Shown: one piece after another, positions 1 through 12,919 of the stretch
Numbering within the stretch: the first letter of the stretch is position 1
Layout of the letters: every line of letters starts with the position of its first letter
NCBI GenBank assembly: GCA_026545225.1
Contig: CM048847.1
Location: 3,038,001-3,102,000 of the forward strand
Direction of reading: 5' to 3'
Source of the DNA: Cornus controversa
Taxonomy: Eukaryota > Streptophyta > Magnoliopsida > Cornales > Cornaceae
DNA length: 64,000 nt
Translations under genes and position numbers: made by a program
Notes under the pieces: generated by a model
Seen by the model: only the letters and a program-made list of their open reading frames with translations
Database searches by the model: none
Told to the model about the DNA's origin: nothing

Positions 1-403
1 TGATTCAGGAGGTCCTGATGGTTGAATTTGGCATAAAGCAATGTATAATTCTAAGTATGGCACGATTTCACGTGGATTGGACTTTTCGAATCAGGACAAG
101 TAAAACTAAATAAGTTCGAAACCGTTGTTGTCATTCTCTATTTTTCTGAACATCCAGATGGTCAATTCTAGCACAAAGTGCCATACGGTTGTCGTCATGC
201 CTGATTATTACAAGCAATTGTTCTTTTCAACTCAGAACAACTCAAACAAACATGGATGAAGATCGGATCGACATGCTCGTCGTTTCTTTGGGACGCTTTG
301 ATGGTTTCATTTAGAAAAAAGCAGCGTACGATTAGTATTATGGCACGACTTCTCTTGGAATGCGGTTTTCGAATCAAAACAACTCAAATGAAACAAGTTT
401 AAA
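1..403 (+). repeat. Partial satellite monomer at window edge (class B tail)
   Basis: The first ~120 bases match the tail of class B monomers (compare 2210-2330), including the B marker GGAGGTCCTG and the sequence around AAAACTAAATAAG. The rest is an ordinary monomer end up to the landmark at 404. The preceding part lies outside the window. Confidence 0.9.
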
Positions 404-1139
404 TTGGTCGGTAGCTTGCTAATTGTTTCCTTTAGATGTCCAAACGGTCGAACTTGGAACGAAGCACCATACGGTTGTGATGAAGATCGGATTGACATGT
501 TCGTCACTTCTTTTGGATGCTTTGATGGTCTAATTTGGAAAAAAGAAACTTACGATTCTGATTATGGCACGACTTCTCAAGGAATAGGTTTTTGAATCAG
601 AACAACTCAAACTAAACTTGTTTAAAATCCTTGGTAGCTTGGGAATTGTTTCTTTTACTTTTCCAGATGGTTGAAGTTGGCATAGAGCACCATACGGTTG
701 TGATCATTCATGAGTGCAGCAAGGAATTACTATTTTTCATACAGGACGTCCTGACAGTTGAATTTGGCATAAAGCAACGTATAATTCTAGGTATGGCACG
801 ATTTCACGTGGATTGTGACTTTTCGAATCAGGACAAGTCAAACGAAACAAGTTCGAAACCGTTGTTGTCATTCTCTATTCTTCTGGAAATCCAGATGGTC
901 AATTCTAGCACAAAACGCCATACGGTTGTCGTCATGCCTGATTATTGCAAGCAATTGTTCTTTCGACTCAGAACAACTCAAACAAACATGGATGAAGATC
1001 GGATCGACATGCTCGTCATTTCTTTGGGACGCTTTGATGGTTTCATTTAGAAAAAAGCAGCGTACGATTAGTATTATGGCACGACTTCTCTTGGAATGCG
1101 ATTTTTGAATCAAAATAACTCAAATGAAACAAGTTTAAA
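404..1139 (+). repeat. Satellite monomer, class A-like
   Basis: A single 736-bp monomer precedes the first regular ABCD block. It closely resembles the next monomer (1140-1875), so two A-like monomers stand in a row here and break the four-class order. Its own markers are ATTGG at the start and CCTTGGTAGC in the middle, where most A copies read CCTCGGTAGC. Confidence 0.9.
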
Positions 1140-4084
1140 ATGGTCGGTAGCTTGCTAATTGTTTCCTTTAGATGTCCAAACGGTCGAACTTGGAACGAAG
1201 CACCATACGGTTGTGATGAAGATCGGATTGACATGTTCGTCACTTCTTTTGGATGCTTTGATGGTCTAATTTGGAAAAAAGAAACTTACGATTCTGATTA
1301 TGGCACGACTTCTCAAGGAATAGGTTTTTGAATCAGAACAACTCAAACTAAACTTGTTTAAAATCCTCGGTAGCTTGGGAATTGTTTCTTTTACTTTTCC
1401 AGATGGTTGAAGTTGGCATAGAGCACCATACGGTTGTGATCATTCATGAGTGCAGCAAGGAATTACTATTTTTCATTCAGGACGTCCTGACGGTTGAATT
1501 TGGCATAAAGCAACGTATAATTCTAGGTATGGCACGATTTCACGTGGATTGTGACTTTTCGAATCAGGACAAGTCAAACGAAACAAGTTCGAAACCGTTG
1601 TTGTCATTCTCTATTCTTCTGGAAATCCAGATGGTCAATTCTAGCACAAAACGCCATACGGTTGTCGTCATGCCTGATTATTGCAAGCAATTGTTCTTTC
1701 GACTCAGAACAACTCAAACAAACATGGATGAAGATCGGATCGACATGCTCGTCGTTTCTTTGGGACGCTTTGATGGTTTTATTTAGAAAAAAGCAGCGTA
1801 CGATTAGTATTATGGCACGACTTCTCTTGGAATGCGATTTTTGAATCAAAATAACTCAAATGAAACAAGTTTAAAATGGTCGGTAGCTTGCTATTTGTTT
1901 CCTTTAGATGTCCAAATGGTCGAATTTGGAACAAAGCACCATACGGTTGTGATGAAGATCGGATCGACATGTTCGTCACTTCTTTTGGATGCTTTGATGG
2001 TCTAATTTGGAAAAAAGAAACTTACGATTCTGATTATGGCACGACTTCTCAAGGAATGGGTTTTTGAATCAGAATAACTCAAACTAAACTTGTTTAAAAT
2101 CCTTGATAGCTTGGGAATTGTTTCTTTTACTTTTCCAGATGGTTGAAGTTGGCATAGAGCACCATACGGTTGTGATCATTCATGAGTGCAGTAAGGAATT
2201 ACTATTTTTGATTCAGGAGGTCCTGATGGTTGAATTTGGCATAAAGCAATGTATAATTCTAAGTATGGCACGATTTCACGTGGATTGGACTTTTCGAATC
2301 AGGACAAGTAAAACTAAATAAGTTCGAAACCGTTGTTGTCATTCTCTATTTTTCTGAACATCCAGATGGTCAATTCTAGCACAAAGTGTCATACGGTTGT
2401 CGTCATGCCTGATTATTACAAGCAATTGTTCTTTTCAACTCAGAACAACTCAAACAAACATGGATGAAGATCGGATCGACATGCTCGTCGTTTCTTTGGG
2501 ACGCTTTGATGGTTTCATTTAGAAAAAAGCAGCGTACTATTAGTATTATGGGATGACTTCTCTTGGAATGCGGTTTTCGAATCAAAACAACTCAAATGAA
2601 ACAAGTTTAAAATGGTCGGTAGCTTGCTAATTGTTTCCTTTAGATGTCCAAACGGTCGAACTTGGAACGAAGCACCATACGGTTGTGATGAAGATCGGAT
2701 TGACATATTCGTCACTTCTTTTGGATGCTTTGATGGTCTAATTTGGAAAAAAGAAACTTACGATTCTGATTATGGCACGACTTCTCAAGGAATAGGTTTT
2801 TGAATCAGAACAACTCAAACTAAACTTGTTTAAAATCCTCGGTAGCTTGGGAATTGTTTCTTTTACTTTTCCAGATGGTTGAAGTTGGCATAGAGCACCA
2901 TACGGTTGTGATCATTCATGAGTGCAGCAAGGAATTACTATTTTTGATTCAGGACGTCCTGACGGTTGAATTTGGCATAAAGCAACGTATAATTCTAGGT
3001 GTGGCACGATTTCACGTGGATTGGGACTTTTCGAATCAGGATAAGTCGAATGAAACAAGTTCGAAACCGTTGTTGTCATTCTCTATTCTTCTGGAAATCT
3101 AGATGGTCAATTCTAGCACAAAGTGCCATACGGTTGTCGTCATGGCTGATTATTGCAAGCAATTGTTCTTTACGACTCAGAACAACTCAAACCAACATGG
3201 ATGAAGATCGGATCGACATGCTCGTCGTTTCTTTGGGACGCTTTGATGGTTTTATTTAGAAAAAAAGCATCGTACGATTAGTATTATGGCACGACTTCTC
3301 TGGGAATGTGGTTTTCTAATCAAAATAACTCAAATGAAACAAGTTTAAAATGGTTGGTAGCTTGCTAATTGTTTTCGCTAGATGTCCAAACGGTCAAATT
3401 TGGAACAAAGCACCATACGGTTTTGATGAAGTTCGGATTGACATGTTCGTCACTTCTTTTGGATGCTTTGATGGTCTAATATGGAAAAAAGTAACTTACG
3501 ATTCTGATTATGGCACGACTTCTCAAGAATGGGCTTTTGAATCAGAACAACTCAAACTAAACTTGTTTAAAATCCTTGATAGCTTGGGAATTGTTTCTTT
3601 TACTTTTCCAGATGGTTGAAGTTGGCATAGAGCACTATACGGTTGTGATCATTCATGAGTGCAGCAAGGAATTACAATTTCTGATTCAGGATGTCCTGAT
3701 GGTTGAATTTGGCATAAAGCAATGTATAATTCTAAGTATGGCACGATTTGACATGGATTGGACTTTTCGAATCAGGACAAGTAAAACGAAACAAGTTCGA
3801 AACCGTTGTTGTCATTCTCTATTTTTCTGAACATCCAGATGGTCAATTCTAGCACAAAGCGCCATACGGTTGTCGTCATGCCTGATTATTACAAGCAATT
3901 GTTCTTTTCGACTCAGAACAACTCAAACAAACATGGATGAAGATCGGATCGACATGCTCGTCGTTTCTTTGGGACGCTTTGAAGGTTTCATTTAGAAAAA
4001 ACCAGCGTACGATTAGTATTATGGCACGACTTCTCTTGGAATGCGGTTTTCGAATCAAAACAACTCAAATGAAACAAGTTTAAA
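1140..4084 (+). repeat. Higher-order repeat copy 1 (A-B-C-D, 2945 bp)
   Basis: Four monomers start at 1140 (A), 1876 (B), 2612 (C) and 3350 (D). The classes are separated by fixed differences. A has GAACTTGGAACGAAGC and GTGGATTGTGAC. B has TGCTATTTG and GGAGGTCCTG. C has ACATATTCG, GGTGTGGCACG and GAAATCTAGATGG. D has GTTTTCGCTAG, GGTTTTGATGAAGTTCGG and CAAGAATGGGC. The same four types return in the same order in later copies. This copy carries some edge-specific changes, such as GACATGGATT near 3750 where copies 2-4 read GACGTGGATT. Confidence 0.93.
1477..1490. other. Palindrome TCAGGACGTCCTGA in the satellite monomer (representative)
   Basis: This perfect 14-bp palindrome around an ACGT core occurs once per monomer in classes A and C (for example 2947, 4422, 5896). 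Other monomers carry decayed forms, TCAGGATGTCCTGA or TCAGGAGGTCCTGA (class B). A second palindrome, the G-box hexamer CACGTG, lies about 70-75 bases further on in most monomers (for example 69-74). ACGT cores are recognised by plant bZIP proteins and CACGTG by bHLH and bZIP proteins; binding here is not shown. Confidence 0.6.
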
Positions 4085-7029
4085 ATGGTCGGTAGCTTGC
4101 TAATTGTTTCCTTTAGATGTCCAAACGGTCGAACTTGGAACGAAGCACCATACGGTTGTGATGAAGATCGGATTGACATGTTCGTCACTTCTTTTGGATG
4201 CTTTGATGGTCTAATTTGGAAAAAAGAAACTTACGATTCTGATTATGGCACGACTTCTCAAGGAATAGGTTTTTGAATCAGAACAACTCAAACTAAACTT
4301 GTTTAAAATCCTCGGTAGCTTGGGAATTGTTTCTTTTACTTTTCCAGATGGTTGAAGTTGGCATAGAGCACCATACGGTTGTGATCATTCATGAGTGCAG
4401 CAAGGAATTACTATTTTTCATTCAGGACGTCCTGACGGTTGAATTTGGCATAAAGCAACGTATAATTCTAGGTATGGCTCGATTTCACGTGGATTGTGAC
4501 TTTTCGAATCAGGACAAGTCAAACGAAACAAGTTCGAAACCGTTGTTGTCATTCTCTATTCTTCTGGAAATCCAGATGGTCAATTCTAGCACAAAACGCC
4601 ATACGGTTGTCGTCATGCCTGATTATTGTAAGCAATTGTTCTTTCGACTCAGAACAACTCAAACAAACATGGATGAAGATCGGATCGACATGCTCGTCGT
4701 TTCTTTGGGACGCTTTGATGGTTTCATTTAGAAAAAAGCAGCGTACGATTAGTATTATTGCACGACTTCTCTTGGAATGCGATTTTTGAATCAAAATAAC
4801 TCAAATGAAACAAGTTTAAAATGGTCGGTAGCTTGCTATTTGTTTCCTTTAGATGTCCAAATGGTCGAATTTGGAACAAAGCACCATACGGTTGTGATGA
4901 AGATCGGATCGACATGTTCGTCACTTCTTTTGGATGCTTTGATGGTCTAATTTGGAAAAAAGAAACTTACGATTCTGATTATGGCACGACTTCTCAAGGA
5001 ATGGGTTTTTGAATCAGAACAACTCAAACTAAACTTGTTTAAAATCCTTGATAGCTTGGGAATTGTTTCTTTTACTTTTCCAGATGGTTGAAGTTGGCAT
5101 AGAGCACCATACGGTTGTGATCATTCATGAGTGCAGCAAGGAATTACTATTTTTGATTCAGGAGGTCCTGATGGTTGAATTTGGCATAAAGCAATGTATA
5201 ATTCTAAGTATGGCACGATTTCACGTGGATTGGACTTTTCGAATCAGGACAAGTAAAACTAAATAAGTTCGAAACCGTTGTTGTCATTCTCTATTTTTCT
5301 GAACATCCAGATGGTCAATTCTAGCACAAAGTGCCATACGGTTGTCGTCATGCCTGATTATTACAAGCAATTGTTCTTTTCAACTCAGAACAACTCAAAC
5401 AAACATGGATGAAGATCGGATCGACATGCTCGTCGTTTCTTTGGGACGCTTTGATGGTTTCATTTAGAAAAAAGCAGCGTACGATTAGTATTATGGGATG
5501 ACTTCTCTTGGAATGCGGTTTTCGAATCAAAACAACTCAAATGAAACAAGTTTAAAATGGTCGGTAGCTTGCTAATTGTTTCCTTTAGATGTCCAAACGG
5601 TCGAACTTGGAACGAAGCACCATACGGTTGTGATGAAGATCGGATTGACATATTCGTCACTTCTTTTGGATGCTTTGATGGTCTAATTTGGAAAAAAGAA
5701 ACTTACGATTCTGATTATGGCACGACTTCTCAAGGAATAGGTTTTTGAATCAGAACAACTCAAACTAAACTTGTTTAAAATCCTCGGTAGCTTGGGAATT
5801 GTTTCTTTTACTTTTCCAGATGGTTGAAGTTGGCATAGAGCACCATACGGTTGTGATCATTCATGAGTGCAGCAAGGAATTACTATTTTTGATTCAGGAC
5901 GTCCTGACGGTTGAATTTGGCATAAAGCAACGTATAATTCTAGGTGTGGCACGATTTCACGTGGATTGGGACTTTTCGAATCAGGATAAGTCGAATGAAA
6001 CAAGTTCGAAACCGTTGTTGTCATTCTCTATTCTTCTGGAAATCTAGATGGTCAATTCTAGCACAAAGTGCCATACGGTTGTCGTCATGGCTGATTATTG
6101 CAAGCAATTGTTCTTTACGACTCAGAACAACTCAAACCAACATGGATGAAGATCGGATCGACATGCTCGTCGTTTCTTTGGGACGCTTTGATGGTTTTAT
6201 TTAGAAAAAAAGCATCGTACGATTAGTATTATGGCACGACTTCTCTGGGAATGTGGTTTTCTAATCAAAATAACTCAAATGAAACAAGTTTAAAATGGTT
6301 GGTAGCTTGCTAATTGTTTTCGCTAGATGTCCAAACGGTCAAATTTGGAACAAAGCACCATACGGTTTTGATGAAGTTCGGATTGACATGTTCGTCACTT
6401 CTTTTGGATGCTTTGATGGTCTAATATGGAAAAAAGTAACTTACGATTCTGATTATGGCACGACTTCTCAAGAATGGGCTTTTGAATCAGAACAACTCAA
6501 ACTAAACTTGTTTAAAATCCTTGATAGCTTGGGAATTGTTTCTTTTACTTTTCCAGATGGTTGAAGTTGGCATAGAGCACTATACGGTTGTGATCATTCA
6601 TGAGTGCAGCAAGGAATTACAATTTCTGATTCAGGATGTCCTGATGGTTGAATTTGGCATAAAGCAATGTATAATTCTAAGTATGGCACGATTTGACGTG
6701 GATTGGACTTTTCGAATCAGGACAAGTAAAACGAAACAAGTTCGAAACCGTTGTTGTCATTCTCTATTTTTCTGAACATCCAGATGGTCAATTCTAGCAC
6801 AAAGCGCCATACGGTTGTCGTCATGCCTGATTATTACAAGCAATTGTTCTTTTCGACTCAGAACAACTCAAACAAACATGGATGAAGATCGGATCGACAT
6901 GCTCGTCGTTTCTTTGGGACGCTTTGAAGGTTTCATTTAGAAAAAACCAGCGTACGATTAGTATTATGGCACGACTTCTCTTGGAATGCGGTTTTTTAAT
7001 CAAAACAACTCAAATGAAACAAGTTTAAA
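4085..7029 (+). repeat. Higher-order repeat copy 2 (A-B-C-D, 2945 bp)
   Basis: Monomers start at 4085 (A), 4821 (B), 5557 (C) and 6295 (D). The copy is nearly identical to copies 1, 3 and 4 by eye. Private changes include GGTATGGCTCG near 4470 and AGTATTATTGCACG near 4751. Its last monomer ends with GGTTTTTTAATC (near 6991), a paired change from GGTTTTCGAATC that is shared only with copies 3 and 4. Confidence 0.94.
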
Positions 7030-9974
7030 ATGGTCGGTAGCTTGCTAATTGTTTCCTTTAGATGTCCAAACGGTCGAACTTGGAACGAAGCACCATACGG
7101 TTGTGATGAAGATCGGATTGACATGTTCGTCACTTCTTTTGGATGCTTTGATGGTCTAATTTGGAAAAAAGAAACTTACGATTCTGATTATGGCACGACT
7201 TCTCAAGGAATAGGTTTTTGAATCAGAACAACTCAAACTAAACTTGTTTAAAATCCTCGGTAGCTTGGGAATTGTTTCTTTTACTTTTCCAGATGGTTGA
7301 AGTTGGCATAGAGCACCATACGGTTGTGATCATTCATGAGTGCAGCAAGGAATTACTATTTTTCATTCAGGACGTCCTGACGGTTGAATTTGGCATAAAG
7401 CAACGTATAATTCTAGGTATGGCACGATTTCACGTGGATTGTGACTTTTCGAATCAGGACAAGTCAAACGAAACAAGTTCGAAACCGTTGTTGTCATTCT
7501 CTATTCTTCTGGAAATCCAGATGGTCAATTCTAGCACAAAACGCCATACGGTTGTCGTCATGCCTGATTATTGCAAGCAATTGTTCTTTCGACTCAGAAC
7601 AACTCAAACAAACATGGATGAAGATCGGATCGACATGCTCGTCGTTTCTTTGGGACGCTTTGATGGTTTCATTTAGAAAAAAGCAGCGTACGATTAGTAT
7701 TATGGCACGACTTCTCTTGGAATGCGATTTTTGAATCAAAATAACTCAAATGAAACAAGTTTAAAATGGTCGGTAGCTTGCTATTTGTTTCCTTTAGATG
7801 TCCAAATGGTCGAATTTGGAACAAAGCACCATACGGTTGTGATGAAGATCGGATCGACATGTTCGTCACTTCTTTTGGATGCTTTGATGGTCTAATTTGG
7901 AAAAAAGAAACTTACGATTCTGATTATGGCACGACTTCTCAAGGAATGGGTTTTTGAATCAGAACAACTCAAACTAAACTTGTTTAAAATCCTTGATAGC
8001 TTGGGAATTGTTTCTTTTACTTTTCCAGATGGTTGAAGTTGGCATAGAGCACCATACGGTTGTGATCATTCATGAGTGCAGCAAGGAATTACTATTTTTG
8101 ATTCAGGAGGTCCTGATGGTTGAATTTGGCATAAAGCAATGTATAATTCTAAGTATGGCACGATTTCACGTGGATTGGACTTTTCGAATCAGGACAAGTA
8201 AAACTAAATAAGTTCGAAACCGTTGTTGTCATTCTCTATTTTTCTGAACATCCAGATGGTCAATTCTAGCACAAAGTGCCATACGGTTGTCGTCATGCCT
8301 GATTATTACAAGCAATTGTTCTTTTCAACTCAGAACAACTCAAACAAACATGGATGAAGATCGGATCGACATGCTCGTCGTTTCTTTGGGACGCTTTGAT
8401 GGTTTCATTTAGAAAAAAGCAGCGTACGATTAGTATTATGGGATGACTTCTCTTGGAATGCGGTTTTCGAATCAAAACAACTCAAATGAAACAAGTTTAA
8501 AATGGTCGGTAGCTTGCTAATTGTTTCCTTTAGATGTCCAAACGGTCGAACTTGGAACGAAGCACCATACGGTTGTGATGAAGATCGGATTGACATATTC
8601 GTCACTTCTTTTGGATGCTTTGATGGTCTAATTTGGAAAAAAGAAACTTACGATTCTGATTATGGCACGACTTCTCAAGGAATAGGTTTTTGAATCAGAA
8701 CAACTCAAACTAAACTTGTTTAAAATCCTCGGTAGCTTGGGAATTGTTTCTTTTACTTTTCCAGATGGTTGAAGTTGGCATAGAGCACCATACGGTTGTG
8801 ATCATTCATGAGTGCAGCAAGGAATTACTATTTTTGATTCAGGACGTCCTGACGGTTGAATTTGGCATAAAGCAACGTATAATTCTAGGTGTGGCACGAT
8901 TTCACGTGGATTGGGACTTTTCGAATCAGGATAAGTCGAATGAAACAAGTTCGAAACCGTTGTTGTCATTCTCTATTCTTCTGGAAATCTAGATGGTCAA
9001 TTCTAGCACAAAGTGCCATACGGTTGTCGTCATGGCTGATTATTGCAAGCAATTGTTCTTTACGACTCAGAACAACTCAAACCAACATGGATGAAGATCG
9101 GATCGACATGCTCGTCGTTTCTTTGGGACGCTTTGATGGTTTTATTTAGAAAAAAAGCATCGTACGATTAGTATTATGGCACGACTTCTCTGGGAATGTG
9201 GTTTTCTAATCAAAATAACTCAAATGAAACAAGTTTAAAATGGTTGGTAGCTTGCTAATTGTTTTCGCTAGATGTCCAAACGGTCAAATTTGGAACAAAG
9301 CACCATACGGTTTTGATGAAGTTCGGATTGACATGTTCGTCACTTCTTTTGGATGCTTTGATGGTCTAATATGGAAAAAAGTAACTTACGATTCTGATTA
9401 TGGCACGACTTCTCAAGAATGGGCTTTTGAATCAGAACAACTCAAACTAAACTTGTTTAAAATCCTTGATAGCTTGGGAATTGTTTCTTTTACTTTTCCA
9501 GATGGTTGAAGTTGGCATAGAGCACTATACGGTTGTGATCATTCATGAGTGCAGCAAGGAATTACAATTTCTGATTCAGGATGTCCTGATGGTTGAATTT
9601 GGCATAAAGCAATGTATAATTCTAAGTATGGCACGATTTGACGTGGATTGGACTTTTCGAATCAGGACAAGTAAAACGAAACAAGTTCGAAACCGTTGTT
9701 GTCATTCTCTATTTTTCTGAACATCCAGATGGTCAATTCTAGCACAAAGCGCCATACGGTTGTCGTCATGCCTGATTATTACAAGCAATTGTTCTTTTCG
9801 ACTCAGAACAACTCAAACAAACATGGATGAAGATCGGATCGACATGCTCGTCGTTTCTTTGGGACGCTTTGAAGGTTTCATTTAGAAAAAACCAGCGTAC
9901 GATTAGTATTATGGCACGACTTCTCTTGGAATGCGGTTTTTTAATCAAAACAACTCAAATGAAACAAGTTTAAA
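7030..9974 (+). repeat. Higher-order repeat copy 3 (A-B-C-D, 2945 bp)
   Basis: Monomers start at 7030 (A), 7766 (B), 8502 (C) and 9240 (D). I see almost no difference from copy 4, and the derived TTTTTTAATC variant is present near 9936. Near-identity across almost 3 kb implies very recent amplification or ongoing homogenisation. Confidence 0.94.
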
Positions 9975-12919
9975 ATGGTCGGTAGCTTGCTAATTGTTTC
10001 CTTTAGATGTCCAAACGGTCGAACTTGGAACGAAGCACCATACGGTTGTGATGAAGATCGGATTGACATGTTCGTCACTTCTTTTGGATGCTTTGATGGT
10101 CTAATTTGGAAAAAAGAAACTTACGATTCTGATTATGGCACGACTTCTCAAGGAATAGGTTTTTGAATCAGAACAACTCAAACTAAACTTGTTTAAAATC
10201 CTCGGTAGCTTGGGAATTGTTTCTTTTACTTTTCCAGATGGTTGAAGTTGGCATAGAGCACCATACGGTTGTGATCATTCATGAGTGCAGCAAGGAATTA
10301 CTATTTTTCATTCAGGACGTCCTGACGGTTGAATTTGGCATAAAGCAACGTATAATTCTAGGTATGGCACGATTTCACGTGGATTGTGACTTTTCGAATC
10401 AGGACAAGTCAAACGAAACAAGTTCGAAACCGTTGTTGTCATTCTCTATTCTTCTGGAAATCCAGATGGTCAATTCTAGCACAAAACGCCATACGGTTGT
10501 CGTCATGCCTGATTATTGCAAGCAATTGTTCTTTCGACTCAGAACAACTCAAACAAACATGGATGAAGATCGGATCGACATGCTCGTCGTTTCTTTGGGA
10601 CGCTTTGATGGTTTCATTTAGAAAAAAGCAGCGTACGATTAGTATTATGGCACGACTTCTCTTGGAATGCGATTTTTGAATCAAAATAACTCAAATGAAA
10701 CAAGTTTAAAATGGTCGGTAGCTTGCTATTTGTTTCCTTTAGATGTCCAAATGGTCGAATTTGGAACAAAGCACCATACGGTTGTGATGAAGATCGGATC
10801 GACATGTTCGTCACTTCTTTTGGATGCTTTGATGGTCTAATTTGGAAAAAAGAAACTTACGATTCTGATTATGGCACGACTTCTCAAGGAATGGGTTTTT
10901 GAATCAGAACAACTCAAACTAAACTTGTTTAAAATCCTTGATAGCTTGGGAATTGTTTCTTTTACTTTTCCAGATGGTTGAAGTTGGCATAGAGCACCAT
11001 ACGGTTGTGATCATTCATGAGTGCAGCAAGGAATTACTATTTTTGATTCAGGAGGTCCTGATGGTTGAATTTGGCATAAAGCAATGTATAATTCTAAGTA
11101 TGGCACGATTTCACGTGGATTGGACTTTTCGAATCAGGACAAGTAAAACTAAATAAGTTCGAAACCGTTGTTGTCATTCTCTATTTTTCTGAACATCCAG
11201 ATGGTCAATTCTAGCACAAAGTGCCATACGGTTGTCGTCATGCCTGATTATTACAAGCAATTGTTCTTTTCAACTCAGAACAACTCAAACAAACATGGAT
11301 GAAGATCGGATCGACATGCTCGTCGTTTCTTTGGGACGCTTTGATGGTTTCATTTAGAAAAAAGCAGCGTACGATTAGTATTATGGGATGACTTCTCTTG
11401 GAATGCGGTTTTCGAATCAAAACAACTCAAATGAAACAAGTTTAAAATGGTCGGTAGCTTGCTAATTGTTTCCTTTAGATGTCCAAACGGTCGAACTTGG
11501 AACGAAGCACCATACGGTTGTGATGAAGATCGGATTGACATATTCGTCACTTCTTTTGGATGCTTTGATGGTCTAATTTGGAAAAAAGAAACTTACGATT
11601 CTGATTATGGCACGACTTCTCAAGGAATAGGTTTTTGAATCAGAACAACTCAAACTAAACTTGTTTAAAATCCTCGGTAGCTTGGGAATTGTTTCTTTTA
11701 CTTTTCCAGATGGTTGAAGTTGGCATAGAGCACCATACGGTTGTGATCATTCATGAGTGCAGCAAGGAATTACTATTTTTGATTCAGGACGTCCTGACGG
11801 TTGAATTTGGCATAAAGCAACGTATAATTCTAGGTGTGGCACGATTTCACGTGGATTGGGACTTTTCGAATCAGGATAAGTCGAATGAAACAAGTTCGAA
11901 ACCGTTGTTGTCATTCTCTATTCTTCTGGAAATCTAGATGGTCAATTCTAGCACAAAGTGCCATACGGTTGTCGTCATGGCTGATTATTGCAAGCAATTG
12001 TTCTTTACGACTCAGAACAACTCAAACCAACATGGATGAAGATCGGATCGACATGCTCGTCGTTTCTTTGGGACGCTTTGATGGTTTTATTTAGAAAAAA
12101 AGCATCGTACGATTAGTATTATGGCACGACTTCTCTGGGAATGTGGTTTTCTAATCAAAATAACTCAAATGAAACAAGTTTAAAATGGTTGGTAGCTTGC
12201 TAATTGTTTTCGCTAGATGTCCAAACGGTCAAATTTGGAACAAAGCACCATACGGTTTTGATGAAGTTCGGATTGACATGTTCGTCACTTCTTTTGGATG
12301 CTTTGATGGTCTAATATGGAAAAAAGTAACTTACGATTCTGATTATGGCACGACTTCTCAAGAATGGGCTTTTGAATCAGAACAACTCAAACTAAACTTG
12401 TTTAAAATCCTTGATAGCTTGGGAATTGTTTCTTTTACTTTTCCAGATGGTTGAAGTTGGCATAGAGCACTATACGGTTGTGATCATTCATGAGTGCAGC
12501 AAGGAATTACAATTTCTGATTCAGGATGTCCTGATGGTTGAATTTGGCATAAAGCAATGTATAATTCTAAGTATGGCACGATTTGACGTGGATTGGACTT
12601 TTCGAATCAGGACAAGTAAAACGAAACAAGTTCGAAACCGTTGTTGTCATTCTCTATTTTTCTGAACATCCAGATGGTCAATTCTAGCACAAAGCGCCAT
12701 ACGGTTGTCGTCATGCCTGATTATTACAAGCAATTGTTCTTTTCGACTCAGAACAACTCAAACAAACATGGATGAAGATCGGATCGACATGCTCGTCGTT
12801 TCTTTGGGACGCTTTGAAGGTTTCATTTAGAAAAAACCAGCGTACGATTAGTATTATGGCACGACTTCTCTTGGAATGCGGTTTTTTAATCAAAACAACT
12901 CAAATGAAACAAGTTTAAA
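9975..12919 (+). repeat. Higher-order repeat copy 4 (A-B-C-D, 2945 bp)
   Basis: Monomers start at 9975 (A), 10711 (B), 11447 (C) and 12185 (D). The copy is practically identical to copy 3 and carries the TTTTTTAATC variant near 12881. Confidence 0.94.

Noticed and set aside
631..1050. Open frames of 60-139 codons repeated across the satellite, for example a 139-codon frame here and 134-codon frames in class A monomers
   Set aside because: They occur on both strands in overlapping frames, are closed by stops within each monomer, shift frame between monomers because 736 is not a multiple of three, and many copies are broken by single changes. They are by-products of the repeat.
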